Positions 33,525 to 44,260 of a DNA stretch of 64,000 bases are shown piece after piece. This DNA comes from Hymenopus coronatus. Lineage: Eukaryota; Arthropoda; Insecta; Mantodea; Hymenopodidae. Where the stretch lies: contig CM060881.1 in NCBI GenBank assembly GCA_030762935.1, positions 102,686,501 through 102,750,500 of the forward strand, read 5' to 3'. The stretch's first letter is position 1; the number at the start of each line of letters is the position of its first letter. Position numbers and translations under genes: made by a program. The notes under the pieces are model-generated. The model did not search any database, was not told the DNA's origin, and saw nothing but the letters and a program-made list of their open reading frames with translations.

Positions 33525-34326
33525 AAAAACCTAATGTGTTCCATTCACATGACTTTCTCTCCAGTGCTGTAACAAATTATTGTTAAAAAGCATATTCTTC
33601 TATCTACTTTATGATAATGGAGATAAAGATTAGCAGAAATCGTCTTAATTACTGACTTTCTTGTAAGTAGAAAGTAAATAAAAGAATACACTGGGCTAGA
33701 CCGATATTCATATCTTTTAATATCCGGTTGCCATGTGGATGAAATCCATTTCTATGCAGCGCCAGGAGCTTACAACTTTCCGTGTGAGAAAAGCTTTTTA
33801 ACATCTTAAACAAATAACAAAAATGGCCAATTCAACGAATAAAACGTATATGACAGAGTTTGTGTGGTTCAACGTGATCTACATTTTTTGTGAAGTAAGT
33901 GTTGTCTATCTTTTACGGTTTACCATTTACGCAAAATTAAGCAAAATTCATTCAGAACAAAGAGGTCTTTAGAGACTATGTCCAGAAAATTCAAGATATA
34001 CATTTATATCCAATATAAATATTTTAATTTACAGTATTTTAATCAAAATCGTTAGATCCATTTTTGAGAAGAGCAAAATGTTCGAAAAGTTTTCCATGTA
34101 AAGGGTAGTTTGAGTGGGAGAACGTTTCTCAAAATCTTCATGTCGCATCCCCCGAAGACACTAAATTTAAATACCAAGTTTGGTATTTTAGCGACTTTTC
34201 GTTTTTGTTATCGTGTTCACAGAGACACGGACACACACGGACCTTTTTCTGAAAATACTCCTTTTGGGTGGGATGGAATAGCTTCTCTATACACTATGTA
34301 CATATTGCGTGTAGAGAAAGTAAAAA
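33525..34326 (-). repeat. HER copy, full length
   Basis: The left end is AAAAACCTAATGTGTTCCAT with CACATGACTTTCTCT. The middle has TTTACGGTTTACCATTTACG, AAGCAAAATTCATTCAGAAC and ACTACCCTTT in reverse. The right end is a hairpin around CTCTATACACTATGTACATA followed by GAGAAAGTAAAAAA. The GT microsatellite has shrunk to GACACGGACACACACGGACC. The plus frame 34110-34358 is a shadow. Confidence 0.9.
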
Positions 34327-34682
34327 ACAAAAATAGTCATATTCGTAACATACACTAAAAATAAGACCAGTAAAACATAATTTTATCTCTGGTGATTCAA
34401 TAAATTTTATTTTGTAGTTCAGTGTAGTCATAGTTTGCTTTATAAATCACAGATTACCGAGTCCACATCACTTATTTGGATCACTGTTATCCCTATTTCT
34501 AAAATCCGATACAAACAAGAATATTTGTACAACCAGGTTTTCAAAAGAGCTTAAAGCCATTGGGTTTTAAAAATTTGTGATTATTTGTTCATTTCTGAGT
34601 TGATTGGGATGTAGTTATGCACTAAAAAAAATATCCAGGCTGCCTGGGGCTCAACGCTTTTGTTAACACATTAACGTCTAAA
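34327..34682. other. Unassigned DNA
   Basis: Nothing recognised. Confidence 0.35.
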
Positions 34683-35003
34683 TGGTGACGCCATGTCCAA
34701 GTGGTAAAACCGCTCGCCTCCCACTTAGATGTCCCCTGTTCGATCCTAAGCTCACACATGTAGGCTTTGTGGTGGACGAAACAGGATCATTCGGTTTCCA
34801 CCGCCATCATTACACCAATTGCTTCATCAGAAAGGTGCAATTTCCTATCATCCATTTCGCTTGCAATTCATATATCCACTTTATCACGCTCATGACTAGT
34901 TACTGGTTCCAGGTTCCTCATTCTGTGGTTACGTGCCGTTGGCTCTCCGAGAGGTTTCTAACCCCTAAGCACCCGCTTGTAAGTCCTAGGGGGCAGTGTC
35001 AGT
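34683..35003 (+). repeat. SINE with family A head and tail B
   Basis: Head: GGTGACGCCATGTCCAAGTG, A-box-like, then TGTTCGATCC (B-box-like, about 34737-34747) and GGCTTTGTGGTGGACGAAAC. Tail B: CACCAATTGCTTCATCAG, CCTATCATCCATTTCGCTTG, CGTGCCGTTGGCTCTCCGAG and AAGTCCTAGGGGGCAGTG. Its strand is opposite to the copies at 24.7-25.5 kb. A 118-codon frame (34682-35038) reads through it and is not a gene. Confidence 0.88.
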
Positions 35004-35130
35004 TCTACACAAGTGGAGGTAGGCCTATTCGTACTTAAATGAATTAAATCAACTATTGTCATATTACCCTTTCAAATCTTTTCCATTTAATAATTTTGAA
35101 AACCATCCCACCTTATGGGTTCTTAACCCT

Positions 35131-35160
35131 AGAAGAAGAAGAAGAAGAAGAAGAAGAAAA
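35131..35160 (+). repeat. (GAA)n microsatellite
   Basis: About ten AGA/GAA units end in GAAAAAGAG. The complementary (TTC)n appears at 41038-41070 near the other copy of repeat family 2. Confidence 0.9.
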
Positions 35161-35232
35161 AGAGAAACATTTAAACTTATTACATTGGAGAACCACAATC
35201 CTTCCAGCTGAATAATCTTGAAATTGATCACG

Positions 35233-35233
<1 letters not shown>

Positions 35234-35276
<43 letters not shown>
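35234..35276. repeat. (TA)n microsatellite
   Basis: About twenty uninterrupted TA units. The sequence can form a cruciform and is likely to vary in length between individuals. Confidence 0.95.
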
Positions 35277-35279
<3 letters not shown>

Positions 35280-35285
<6 letters not shown>

Positions 35286-36450
35286 ACTATTTGTAAAGTA
35301 GGACTGTTCATGTACAAAAACCTCAAAATCGTCGTTGACGATTATTATTCGTGAGTGGTGTGTCTTTTACTAAGACGTACTTATAATATTTTCATAAGGG
35401 ATATGTCTAGAAATTTATTCAAATTAAAAATCTTCCAATGTGCCTCCCGAGGAAGCATTTTTGACCCCACTTCCCTCTATGCATTACCTTAACTTACGGG
35501 ACATTGGGACCATATTTATTTATTTTTGTATAGCTTTATTGGGATTGCAGTTCCGTTATTTTAATCCCAATACCAAATTTCATTGAAATTGGAAAAACAC
35601 TTTGACAGATATGAATTATTGCATAAATATTTTTGTGTAAATATTGCAGAATTAAAATATTCCACGCGCCTTAGGATTTTAAAACATTGATTTCATTTTT
35701 GAGTTAGAGCTCTGAATCAGGCACAAAATCTTTAACTGTGGATATTTCATTAAATTTGACTACTAAAAATTATGTATTTTTTCAAATATTGGACATTCCT
35801 ACCTATAAAATGAATAATTTCATCTTAAAAATATTTTTTTCAAAAGTTATTTCTGTTTTAGGATAATTTTGTTACATGTAAAGTCACAATAGATACTTGT
35901 ACAGATTATGGTAAATTTTAATTGCATTTAAACAAAAACTGAGACGCTTTGGAATTTTTTTAAATGTGAAGATATAATTTTGAGAAAGACGCCGTTTATG
36001 AAATAATGTGCCAAGAAACAGGTGTTTTTTGTACCATATTAAATGGCTGTAGAGCCCGAAGCAAGAGCAACAAATATCGTTAGGTAGGTATAATTATTGT
36101 TGGTTAGTTATAAATATCTATGGATGCCCAAAGGTTCCAAGAACTATTTGCTACAAAAATGCGTTCCCTTTTTTTATTTTTTAATCCATTGTGTTCAAAA
36201 TTGCAGTCCCAGTATCCCTTATGACAATAAGAAAATGTATGCTATGTTTTTATTTCCCAAAGAATTTGAAAATACACTGTGATTCATGGTGAGAATCCTC
36301 AAAATTGTCTCCTGCCGAACATTTTCTAGCATAGAGGGTGATTTTGTGATAACATCCTCACTCCTTTCCCAAAGAATATTTATCTATGATGTGGTCGAAA
36401 TTGGTGCAAGAAGCAGCCTTCAAAATACTTAGTTTTATAACGTACTTTGA
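35280..36450 (+). repeat. Repeat family 2, copy 1
   Basis: Shares ordered blocks with 41255-42010: ATTAAAATATTCCACGCGCC (CAAAATGCTCCACACGCTTT there), ATAATTTTGAGAAAGACGCC (ATAGTTTTGAGAAAACCCTG there), AAACAGGTGTTTTTTGTACC and GCTGTAGAGCCCGAAGCAAG (GGCGATAGAGCCCGAAGCAA there). No coding frame is shared. The element class is unknown. The frame 36097-36282 is not conserved in the other copy. Confidence 0.7.
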
Positions 36451-36504
36451 CTTATACGTAGATATTCTGGGTTACATTTACTTTATAAACTAAAATAAGA
36501 AAAA

Positions 36505-37266
36505 TAATGTTCAAATGAAATAATCCGAACTGATTTCGCCGAAAATATGTTTTCAGCTCAGCTGAATCACACACACACATACACACACACACTAGCATTT
36601 TTAGAAAAAATTCTCGTGTGTGTGTGTGTGTGTGTGTGTGGACAGGATTGCTCAAAAACGAAAAGTCCGTTAAAATACCAAATTTCTCATTTCAGTTCAG
36701 TATCTTCCCAAACTACTCTTTGCTTGGTTCGAACGATTTTGATTAAAATACCGTATATTAAAAATATTTACATAACAAATCAGGTCGATATCGTGAGATT
36801 TCTGGAAATAGTCTTTGGAGACTTCTTCATTCTAGATGAATTTTTCATATCTGGTAAACCGTAAAAGACAAGACAAAAACTTACTCGACAAATAATGTAG
36901 GTCTCGATAAAACGTACAATTTATGTCATATTGTCACATACATTTTTTGTGGTGTTAAATGTTTCCAAGATACTCCTTGTAATCGGTTTCAATTTTAAGC
37001 GATTTAAACTTTTCTCTAATTGGAGGACATCTTTTGTTTCAACTTTCTTTTGTTTTACTCCTTGCCGAACAGAGTGAACCGTATTGTTTCACGTAGCGAT
37101 AGACTCTTAAAATATTTGACTATCCTTTAGCCTAGTGTATTACCGTGTTACTTAGAAGGAATTCTGGTTAATGTTTAACTCCATAACTACGACTTAGATA
37201 AAAATAGTATTTTCAAACAATACTTTGTAGAGAAAATAATGTGAATGGAAGACATCAGATTTTTAT
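36505..37266 (+). repeat. HER copy with decayed hairpin and inverted CA/GT runs
   Basis: After a remnant of the GAACTGATTTCGCCGAAAAT segment come a (CA)n run at 36568-36592 and a (GT)n run at 36614-36640, then GGACAGGATTGCTCAAAAAC, CGAAAAGTCCGTTAAAATAC, GATTTTGATTAAAATACCG, GTAAACCGTAAAAGACAAGA and CTCCTTGTAATCGGTTTC. It ends with AATGTGAATGGAAGACATCA and GATTTTT. Frames at 36452-36864 are shadows. Confidence 0.85.
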
Positions 37267-37373
37267 TAACGATAAAGTTTATATGAGTAATGAAATAAAT
37301 GTCGGTGGCACAAACCTGTAGTCATATATTAAAAGTTTTTAAATGTCACAATAAAGAAACAGGTGTATAATGT

Positions 37374-37483
37374 GTCTTCTTAGGTCTTGGGCACAAGTGC
37401 CCAGAAGAAGCTCAAGGCAAGAAGAGCGAAACGTCGCCAATCCCATGCAAGATAACGCGTCCTTCTCCGGAAGTTAAGAAGAC
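37374..37483 (+). ncRNA. Hammerhead-like fold flanked by a 9-bp inverted repeat
   Basis: GTCTTCTTA at 37374 and TAAGAAGAC at 37475 are perfect inverted repeats. Inside, AGAAGA is followed by AGCTC, a loop AAGGCAAGAA, then GAGC, GAAA and CGTCGC. The stem (GCTC/GAGC) directly followed by GAAAC fits stem II and the conserved GAAA of a hammerhead core. The preceding AGAAGA matches the NGANGA part of the core, but the U is replaced. It may be an end of another Penelope-like family. No protein remnant was seen nearby. Confidence 0.35.
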
Positions 37484-37905
37484 ACAGGTCGTGGAAGCCT
37501 ACGCACCCATTTAAGGTGTATAATGCTCAGCGAAGTAGGTAAAATACTATCTTAGTGCGTTGACTCCTATATGGCTTAGGAGTAACGTTGTGCTCCATAT
37601 TTCCTGATCCAGGAAAGCAGCTCAAAGACTTCTATCTCGGTTCTGATCACGTCTCGGCAACGGCTTATTCTGTACTTCTGTGTCAAATCCCGTTCCATAA
37701 TTTATTAGAAGACGACAACTGCTCCAGCCAAATAATCCTTCGATATCCTCCTTAAAATTTTCCCGAACTGCTTGAAACCTTGGTAAGTCTACAGATGTAA
37801 GAAAATCCTTTCCCAAGGATAGGCTTTTTTGCAGTTTTTCATGTTTATATTTATGAAAGATTTGACATAAACTGAAAGATTTAAGGAGCGTTTTGACAAT
37901 CAACT
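37484..37905. other. Unassigned DNA
   Basis: The minus frame 37622-37903 (93 codons) has no recognised domain, and its end overlaps the next HER copy, so it is not called. Confidence 0.35.
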
Positions 37906-38665
37906 AGAAAAAATCTGATTTATTCCATTCATATTACCTTCTACCTGTTTGCTCATTTATCTGCATCATGCCAATTTGGATAAATATTAGCAGAAATTAC
38001 CTTAGTTCTTGCTTGCTTGTAAGCAGAAGGAAAATAAGGGAATGCAGTAAGACAGCGCGAAAGTCAAGTGTTTTAAAGCTATCTCTATGCTGACATTGAA
38101 ATTTGCTTATTTTTGCGTGTCCAGGAGTACAACAAAAGAGGTATGAAACGAAAGACGATTTTCTGTTTGAGAAAAGTATCTAGTTTAAAATTTAAACAAA
38201 TAAAAATAAATATATTGTAAATAATTAACTGTATGTCATAAGCTGTGTGTTTTGACGAGTTCTACATGTTTTGTATCATAAGTTTTTTGTCTATCTCTTA
38301 CGGTTTACCAATTATAAAAAAGTCATCCCAAATAAGATCTTCTGAGACTACTCCCAGAAAATTCAAAATATACATTTCATTTGTGATGAAAATGTCATAA
38401 ACATATGTTGTATTAATATAGATCTATAGAACCATTTTTGGGAATATCAACATTTTCGAAAAACGCTCCATGTAAGTGTTTTTTGGGGCTGAGAGAATAT
38501 TTCTGAAAATCTTCGAGTCATATCAATGTATGGTGTTTCTATATCAACTTTGCTATTTAACGGAGTTTTTGATTTTCAGGCACGTGAATCTGTTTTTCTA
38601 AAAATGCTCTTTTTGATTCAGGGGGTCACTGAACGTATATTTCTGATGCAGCCGGTGTAATGTTA
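37906..38665 (-). repeat. HER copy, hairpin end missing
   Basis: The left end AAAAAATCTGATTTATTCCA with TTCATATTACCTTCTACC is a diverged form of the non-hairpin terminus. Then come AAGTCAAGTGTTTTAAAGC, TTACGGTTTACCAATTATAA, AAATTCAAAATATACATTTC, TCTTCGAGTCATATC and CGTATATTTCTGATG, ending around GCCGGTGTAATGTTATG. The palindrome is absent. Confidence 0.8.
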
Positions 38666-39006
38666 TGAAATGAAAGTTCTATCCATATTTGATTAATACA
38701 AAAATATGTTTCAGTGCTCCAAAATTGTGATAAGTACAAATGGAAAATGCTAGAACATTTTAAGAAATATATTAATGAAATAGGTATATAATATAATAAC
38801 TAAAATTTTATACTTGCGTGAATCTCAAACCACAAAATTATGAAAACTGTCATAATTTCAAATATTTAGCTTACCTAGAAAATGAAATTGTATTAGAAAA
38901 TGAAAACGGTGGTGCCAAACTCAGCCCCCAAAATGTCTAACGTTTACGATATAATATTTGACAGCGTCAGTGGACAACTGCAAAGGCTATGCATATATGA
39001 TCCTTA
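38666..39006. other. Unassigned DNA
   Basis: Nothing recognised between the HER copy and the mariner relic. Confidence 0.35.
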
Positions 39007-39171
39007 TACAGGGTTACTACAAAATAAATAGACAACTTCAACTGCCTGTAAAACAAAAACTATTAGAGATAGCAACCTAATTATTTTGGACATATGTTGA
39101 GAAACTCTCAAAGTTTTGTTTGTTACTATTGGTAACGCTGTAGTGTTTTGTTTGTTGTTACAGAAGCTGAA

Positions 39172-39282
39172 ATGGTGGAAAATCCTGTGGAAAAGGCATA
39201 TTGAGTGTTGGAATTTGCTAGAACGCAAGCAGCAACTGTTGTCCAACGACATTTTAGAACACGTTACCACAAAAATGAAATG
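39172..39282 (+). pseudogene. Mariner transposase N-terminus in left arm, stop at codon 11
   Basis: The start ATG at 39172 opens MVENPVEKAY, then a TGA stop (39202-39204), then VLEFARTQAATVVQRHFRTR before the frame leaves the transposase at the arm boundary near 39274. The same stretch in the right arm has TGC (Cys) at the stop position, so the stop arose by a C-to-A change. The sequence is the N-terminal helix-turn-helix start of a mariner-family transposase. Confidence 0.8.
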
Positions 39283-39720
39283 ATGCGCTCACAAAAACCA
39301 GCATCGTCTTCATCATGTCGATGCAAAAGTCACGCTGTATGACCTTATCTTCTTCACTCAGAAACTGCAACATCTGTAATCTGTAAGGCATAATGTGCAG
39401 TCGCTTCCGCAAGATTTTCCATACAGTTTGCTGTGGAATTTGTAATTGCATGCTTGCCCTAGATGCCGATTTCTGTGGGCTTCTTATGTAGGCAGAACGA
39501 AAACGTTCAACGTTTTCTTCCGAAACTCTTGATCTTCCCGAGCTCTTCCCTTTGCACAAACATCCCGTTGTCTCTAATTTTCTATACCAGTCGTAGATTG
39601 ACTGTCTAGTCGGTGGCGTTTTGTGGTAACGTGTTCTAAAATGTCTTGGACAACAGTTGCTGATTGCGTTCTAGCAAATACCAACACGCAATATGCCTTT
39701 TCCACAGGATTTTCCGCCAT
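39276..39720 (-). pseudogene. Mariner transposase N-terminal third, frameshifted
   Basis: Start at 39720 (MAENPVEKAYCVL). A single missing base after VVQ shifts the frame. The frame then recovers as CKGKSSGRSRVSEENVERFR, RSPQKSASRASMQLQIPQQT and VWKILRKRLHIMPYRLQMLQ (39559-39330), the paired helix-turn-helix DNA-binding region. After RDFCIDMMK a second shift leads to DDAGFCERIISF, which is where the catalytic domain would start. The DDE/D catalytic domain is absent. Similar HTH domains are common in arthropod genomes (annotated as DUF4817-type proteins, from memory). The role would be binding of the terminal inverted repeat. Confidence 0.85.
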
Positions 39721-39884
39721 TTCAGCTTCTGCAACAACAAACAAAACACTACAGCGTTACCAATAGTAAAAACAAAACTTTGAGAGTTTCTCAACATAAC
39801 TCCAAAATAATTAGGTTGATATCTCTAATAGTTTTTGTTTTACAGGCAGTTGAAGTTGTCTATTTCTTTTGTAGTAACCCTGTA

Positions 39885-41037
39885 TTACACAGTTAACGCT
39901 TAAGCAGAAGTTTTTTACTGTTCCAAAGTCTTATCGGAACATTTCTGTTTTTCCATTTGATTACCGATTTTGTTTTTTTGTTTTTAATACACACACTTAT
40001 ACACATTTACAACACACACTCATGCCCAAGGTGAGACTTGAACGCCACGAAACACCAAAGTTAGGCACTTTATCGGCAAGCTTTAGTGAGATATGGACGT
40101 CTCTTAAGCCGGGCTTGCTCCTTAGTTTAAGCTTTGAGTTTCACAGTAGAGCAATCAGTTTTGGCTTCACTGAGTTCAACTCCAAGGAATGCTGGGGTAG
40201 GAATGCTTTAAGTGAATTTCTATCGTTTGTTTCCTGAAATTAGATTTATGAAAACCCATAATATGTTTCTTATTGTTGTTATTATTAAATGTTATTTTAG
40301 CTAAGTTTACACCCATATATTACGTAATATTTATATTTAATTATGTTATTCTGTTACTTAAATACTATTTTATTAAAAGATGTTTCTGTAAAAACAATAT
40401 GAAAAAAAAATATAATAACAGTATCAAGTTCATTAGAATGGGACAAAAGCTGCCAAGATTAAGAGACCATCGAATAATAACATGAATATAATTGTTTCAT
40501 GATAATTTCACTTGCTAATTGTTTATTAAAATCATATAATTTATTAAAAGAAATAAAAATAAATTCATATAAAAATAAAATCAATTGTTATACATAATAA
40601 TTAACCTCAAAATCCACGTCACTCTACATACACCACTTATTGGCTCAGTTTCTGTTATCCGCTTTGCGTGTGGGAAACTGCGGTTATTAATCCTGAAACA
40701 ACAATTACGGACAAATCGTGGTGCGTAACGCACCACAAAGCATTGTTAAGATCGGAGAGAGCAACCAGCGACCAGCAGCAACCCGCTGTTATTCTCCAAT
40801 ACGAATATTCCGCTGCTCTCAACTGGAAGGTTACGAACTCTTGCAGTCCGTTCCTAACCTTAGTTTTCATCGACGAAAGAGATGGTGATTATATTGAAAA
40901 TAGTTATTCTTTAAAAATTAGTTATCTAAAGCAAAAATATAAAGACTTTAGTCCTTCAAGGCAAATGGAATATTGCTCTATAACTCAAATCATTCGAGTC
41001 TGAGGAAAGAGCTTATTAAGGGAGAGGGAGCTTTATT
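39885..41037. other. Unassigned DNA
   Basis: The block 40640-40880 is less AT-rich and open on both strands (plus 40668-41003, minus 40655-40870). It has no recognised domain or splice pattern. Either a decayed repeat or a host fragment is possible. 40270-40620 is very AT-rich. Confidence 0.35.
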
Positions 41038-41070
41038 TCTTCTTCTTCTTCTTCTTCTTCTTCTTCTTTT
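41038..41070 (+). repeat. (TTC)n microsatellite
   Basis: About eleven TTC units end in TTTTTCTTCC. The minus frame across it (40990-41184) reads an Arg run and is not a gene. Confidence 0.95.
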
Positions 41071-41254
41071 TCTTCCATATATTAGGGGATCAAAAGATGA
41101 CTCATTTATCAACATAAGTGAACATTGAGACTGTAGTGTAAATTTTAAGTAAAAACTAAAATTGCATATATTTGTAATCAACACAGTAGCTGGATTCTTG
41201 AAATGAATTCTTCCCTGTGTTATGCTTAATAATTATCTAATTATTATGTATTAA

Positions 41255-42010
41255 GGAACAGGGAGTGAAATTTCAAATTTATGTCCAGATTTTTCTGAAA
41301 TTTTACTGTGAATCCATATTTATATTGATACGAATATGAAATGTCATTAAAATTGTATAAATAATTATGTATAAATAAATGTTCAAACAATTATGTAAAT
41401 GTATTACAAAATCAAAATGCTCCACACGCTTTAAAGTTTTAGAAATTTGTTGGAATTTTTTGAATTGGAGCTTTTAAGTATATACATACACTATAAATTA
41501 GGATACTTCAATATCTTTGACTTGAACTAAGTATTTTTTAAAATATTAGAAATTTTAATCTCTAAAATTAATAATGTTTTATAAAATAAATGGTTTTAAA
41601 AATTAATACTAGTGTTAGCGTAATTTTGTTTGTTATAATATTATAATATATATTTCTGCCCATTCTAGGAAATTTTACTTTTAATTAAGCAAAATCTTAG
41701 ACGCGAGGAACATTATGAAAAAGGGTAAATATAGTTTTGAGAAAACCCTGTTTAATGAAATATTATGCTTAAAAACAGGTGTATAGTAGGGTATTTAAAT
41801 GGCGATAGAGCCCGAAGCAAGGAGAGGACAGTTAAATATTAATTCTCTATGTACGCCAAAGTTTCAAACAAGTATTTTAATTAAAAATGCAATTCAAAAT
41901 ATTTGACGGATTGTATTCGCAATTTCACACCTACAATTGAATATCGTAAACCTTTAAATGGAGGATTTTTATGTTAAGCTATCTATACTTATATAATAAA
42001 TAAATAGAGA
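41255..42010 (+). repeat. Repeat family 2, copy 2
   Basis: Diverged from copy 1 at 35280-36450 but in the same order and orientation: CAAAATGCTCCACACGCTTT, GAATTGGAGCTTTTAAG, ATAGTTTTGAGAAAACCC, AAAACAGGTGTATAG and GGCGATAGAGCCCGAAGCAA. The two copies share no open frame. The left boundary is uncertain. Confidence 0.7.
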
Positions 42011-42071
42011 ATTAAATCAAAACTCCCATTATTTACACCACTCCTAATGATATTATAAAACATTGTGAGAT

Positions 42072-43335
42072 TTTTTACTTTCCCTACCAATTATTATGTA
42101 CGTACATAGTAGGTAGTGGAAGTTTCTTATTGCACCCAGAGATACGATACCATATTTCACCGGATATACACATTTTGAGGGACTCTGAATAAAAAATGCA
42201 TTTTAATATTTTCTGTGTCTGTTTATATATTTGCGTGAGTGAGTGTGGACAGTAAACTCAAAAACGAAATGTCCGTTAAATATCATGATTCGAATTTTAG
42301 TATCTTTTTAGGTTGCAACAGAAAGATTTTCAGTAAAATCCTCACCACAAACTCACTTACATGGAAGGTTTTAAGTGATCGAAATTTAAATACATCCTTC
42401 TTTGATCCAGCAGGAGGAAGAGACCCTATTTTATATCAACACTTATTTGATTTTTTGGACATCCTTAAGTCTACATTTTAATTCACCCAGGATTTGGAAT
42501 AATTTCTCATGTAATATCTCATGAAAGAGGAAAAAAGAAGCATTTGGAAATTATTAAATTTCCCATTTTCTCAAAATGGATCTAACGTTTTGAATAAAAT
42601 ACCTTATATTACGAATACTTACATAGCATATAAATATATATGTTAATTTTTTGGGAGAGTACTATTTTAAGTCGTCCTCATCTGAAGGACTTTTCCATAA
42701 TTGGTAAACTGTAAGAGATGGCCAAATGCTTACCACACAAACACAAACGCCTAAACATACAGTTTAGATATATGGTGTTTTTCTTTTTTTTTTTTTTACA
42801 GCTAACCATTTCCGAGGTTTTTTTATTGGTTTCAATTTTAAAATGCTTATACTTTTCTCAAACTGGATATTGTTATTCGTTTCATACCGTTATTGCTTAA
42901 CTCCTGACCCCAATAGGAATTCCAACATCATCCCCTTGCAAACGCTTTTAAATTATTGGATAAAATAATGCATTCCTTTATTCGCTTCTACTTACCAGAA
43001 ACTAAGTCATAAGACCATTTCTGCTAATAGTTATGTTGATTAGCATGAATTAGATAGAATATTAATGTTTTAGCCAACCTCTAGCGTGATGGTAGCGTGA
43101 CATTGAAGAGGTGATGAGTTTGAATCTCGGTTAGAGAGGGGGCTACTCGCATTAGTTTTTATGCGGGGTTTTCTCTTACCCTGAGAAGACGATTAACTGT
43201 AAGTTCTTTGAATAATTTAAGAAATACTTTCACCCATTCCATTAATCGTTCCATATGAACTACATATCAGATTAAAGGACGTTAAACTAAAAAATATAAT
43301 ATGTGTCAATAGTTAATTTGAATAACAGATAAAGA
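42072..43335 (+). repeat. HER copy split by a SINE
   Basis: The hairpin end TTTTTTACTTTCCCTACCAA has a rebuilt palindrome around ATGTACGTACAT. Then come TATTGCACCCAGAGATACGA, TTTGCGTGAGTGAGTG, AACTCAAAAACGAAATGTCC, a diverged middle and ATTGGTAAACTGTAAGAGAT. The sequence is interrupted by a SINE at about 43073-43308 and resumes with AATTTGAATAACAGATAAAG and AAAGTCTTGGGCATGGAACA. The plus frames at 42239 and 42718 are shadows. Divergence suggests an old copy. Confidence 0.8.
43073..43308 (+). repeat. tRNA-derived SINE family F, nested in HER
   Basis: A-box-like TAGCGTGATGGTAGCGTGAC, then B-box-like GAGTTTGAATCTC (43128-43140), GCGGGGTTTTCTCTTACCCT, GAGAAGACGATTAACTG, and a tail with AAAGGACGTTAAACTAAAAA. 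The same body and tail occur reversed at 44870-45105. It sits inside the preceding HER copy and is therefore younger than that insertion. Confidence 0.8.
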
Positions 43336-43959
43336 AAGTCTTGGGCATGGAACACATAATATATTTGCCTGCACCTTATCAGATACTGTATCTATATGCC
43401 ACCAAAAGTACTCCGGTACTTTTACCAACATTTCAGCTTGTTTTCTAAAACTAAAAGCTAGATAGTTTAATGTGCACGCATAAAATATTCAATTTAAAAG
43501 GGTAATGAACCACAATGCAGATTCGCGTACATTTTTTTCTATAGAAGTGAGTAAAATGTTTTTATTCTACCTAAGTTTCCTATCCGTCATATCTTTTGTC
43601 CAACACTATTTTAAAACTAAGCTGTGGGTAACTGCTGACAGAAAATGCTGAAATCAATATTTATCGGAAGCCAAATGGAGTAAATTGAGAAGTAGTAGTA
43701 TTGAAATAATGCGCCAGATAATGTTTTCTATACTTCTTTACTCTCTGTTCTTTGAAAACATTTGCAGAAATTCTAATCTTCCTTGGATAGATGACTTATA
43801 TTTTTGAAAATGTAATCATATAGCCCGTAATGCTTCAAATTGAGTATAAGCACAATTGAGTATTTAACACCGATTTATCCTTCGATTCATAAATTGTTTG
43901 TAATGTAAAATATTTTGTCTTCTTTTATGTGCTATTTTTTTTAAAATATATATAACATT
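43336..43959. other. Unassigned DNA
   Basis: Nothing recognised. Confidence 0.35.
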
Positions 43960-44260
43960 CATTCAAAATAAAAAGAACTTCACAGAACTTTCATAGAAAA
44001 TTCAAAATATACATTTAAACAGTATGCAATATTTCAACATTTCGGATAATTTGATTAAAGCATTTTAAGAATATAAAATATTATTAATATAAATAATTTA
44101 TAATGTGAAAGGAAGTCGAAGTGTGAGGGATTTTTTGAAAACCCCTTCCTCCTTGGAGGATGCTGGTTTTAAATACCTAATTTTCTATTCATTCCAATTT
44201 TCCATTTTTAATTTTGGGTGCATTCACTTCGTCTCACTCTCCTTCTTTCTCTCACACGAG
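43960..44260 (-). repeat. HER fragment, strongly diverged
   Basis: Weak reverse-strand similarity: CAGAACTTTCATAGAAAATTC, ATTCAAAATATACATTT, GTGAGGGATTTTTTGAAAAC, CTTGGAGGATGCTGG and TTTTAAATACCTAATTT follow the family order. Both ends are missing. Confidence 0.5.

Larger units (their letters stand above)
39007..39884. mobile_element. Mariner-type transposon relic with long inverted ends
   Basis: The left end TACAGGGTTACTACAAAA and the right end (minus strand) TACAGGGTTACTACAAAAGA are followed by about 268 bp of inverted similarity, 39007-39274 against about 39600-39884. Both arms contain the transposase start region. TA flanks both sides. The unique middle, about 325 bp, carries transposase sequence on the minus strand only. 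The structure is two 5' ends of one element facing each other, with everything after the first third of the transposase gone. It cannot transpose alone. Confidence 0.9.

Noticed and set aside
34682..35038. 118-codon plus frame
   Set aside because: Coincides with a SINE with tail B whose other copies are not open in the same frame.
40655..41003. Open frames on both strands at 40.7-41.0 kb
   Set aside because: No domain, no splice evidence and no start context. Being open on both strands fits chance in a less AT-rich block.
35131..41070. CRISPR-like or regulatory array formed by the microsatellites
   Set aside because: Simple (GAA)n, (TA)n and (TTC)n runs only; no spacers or regular unit.
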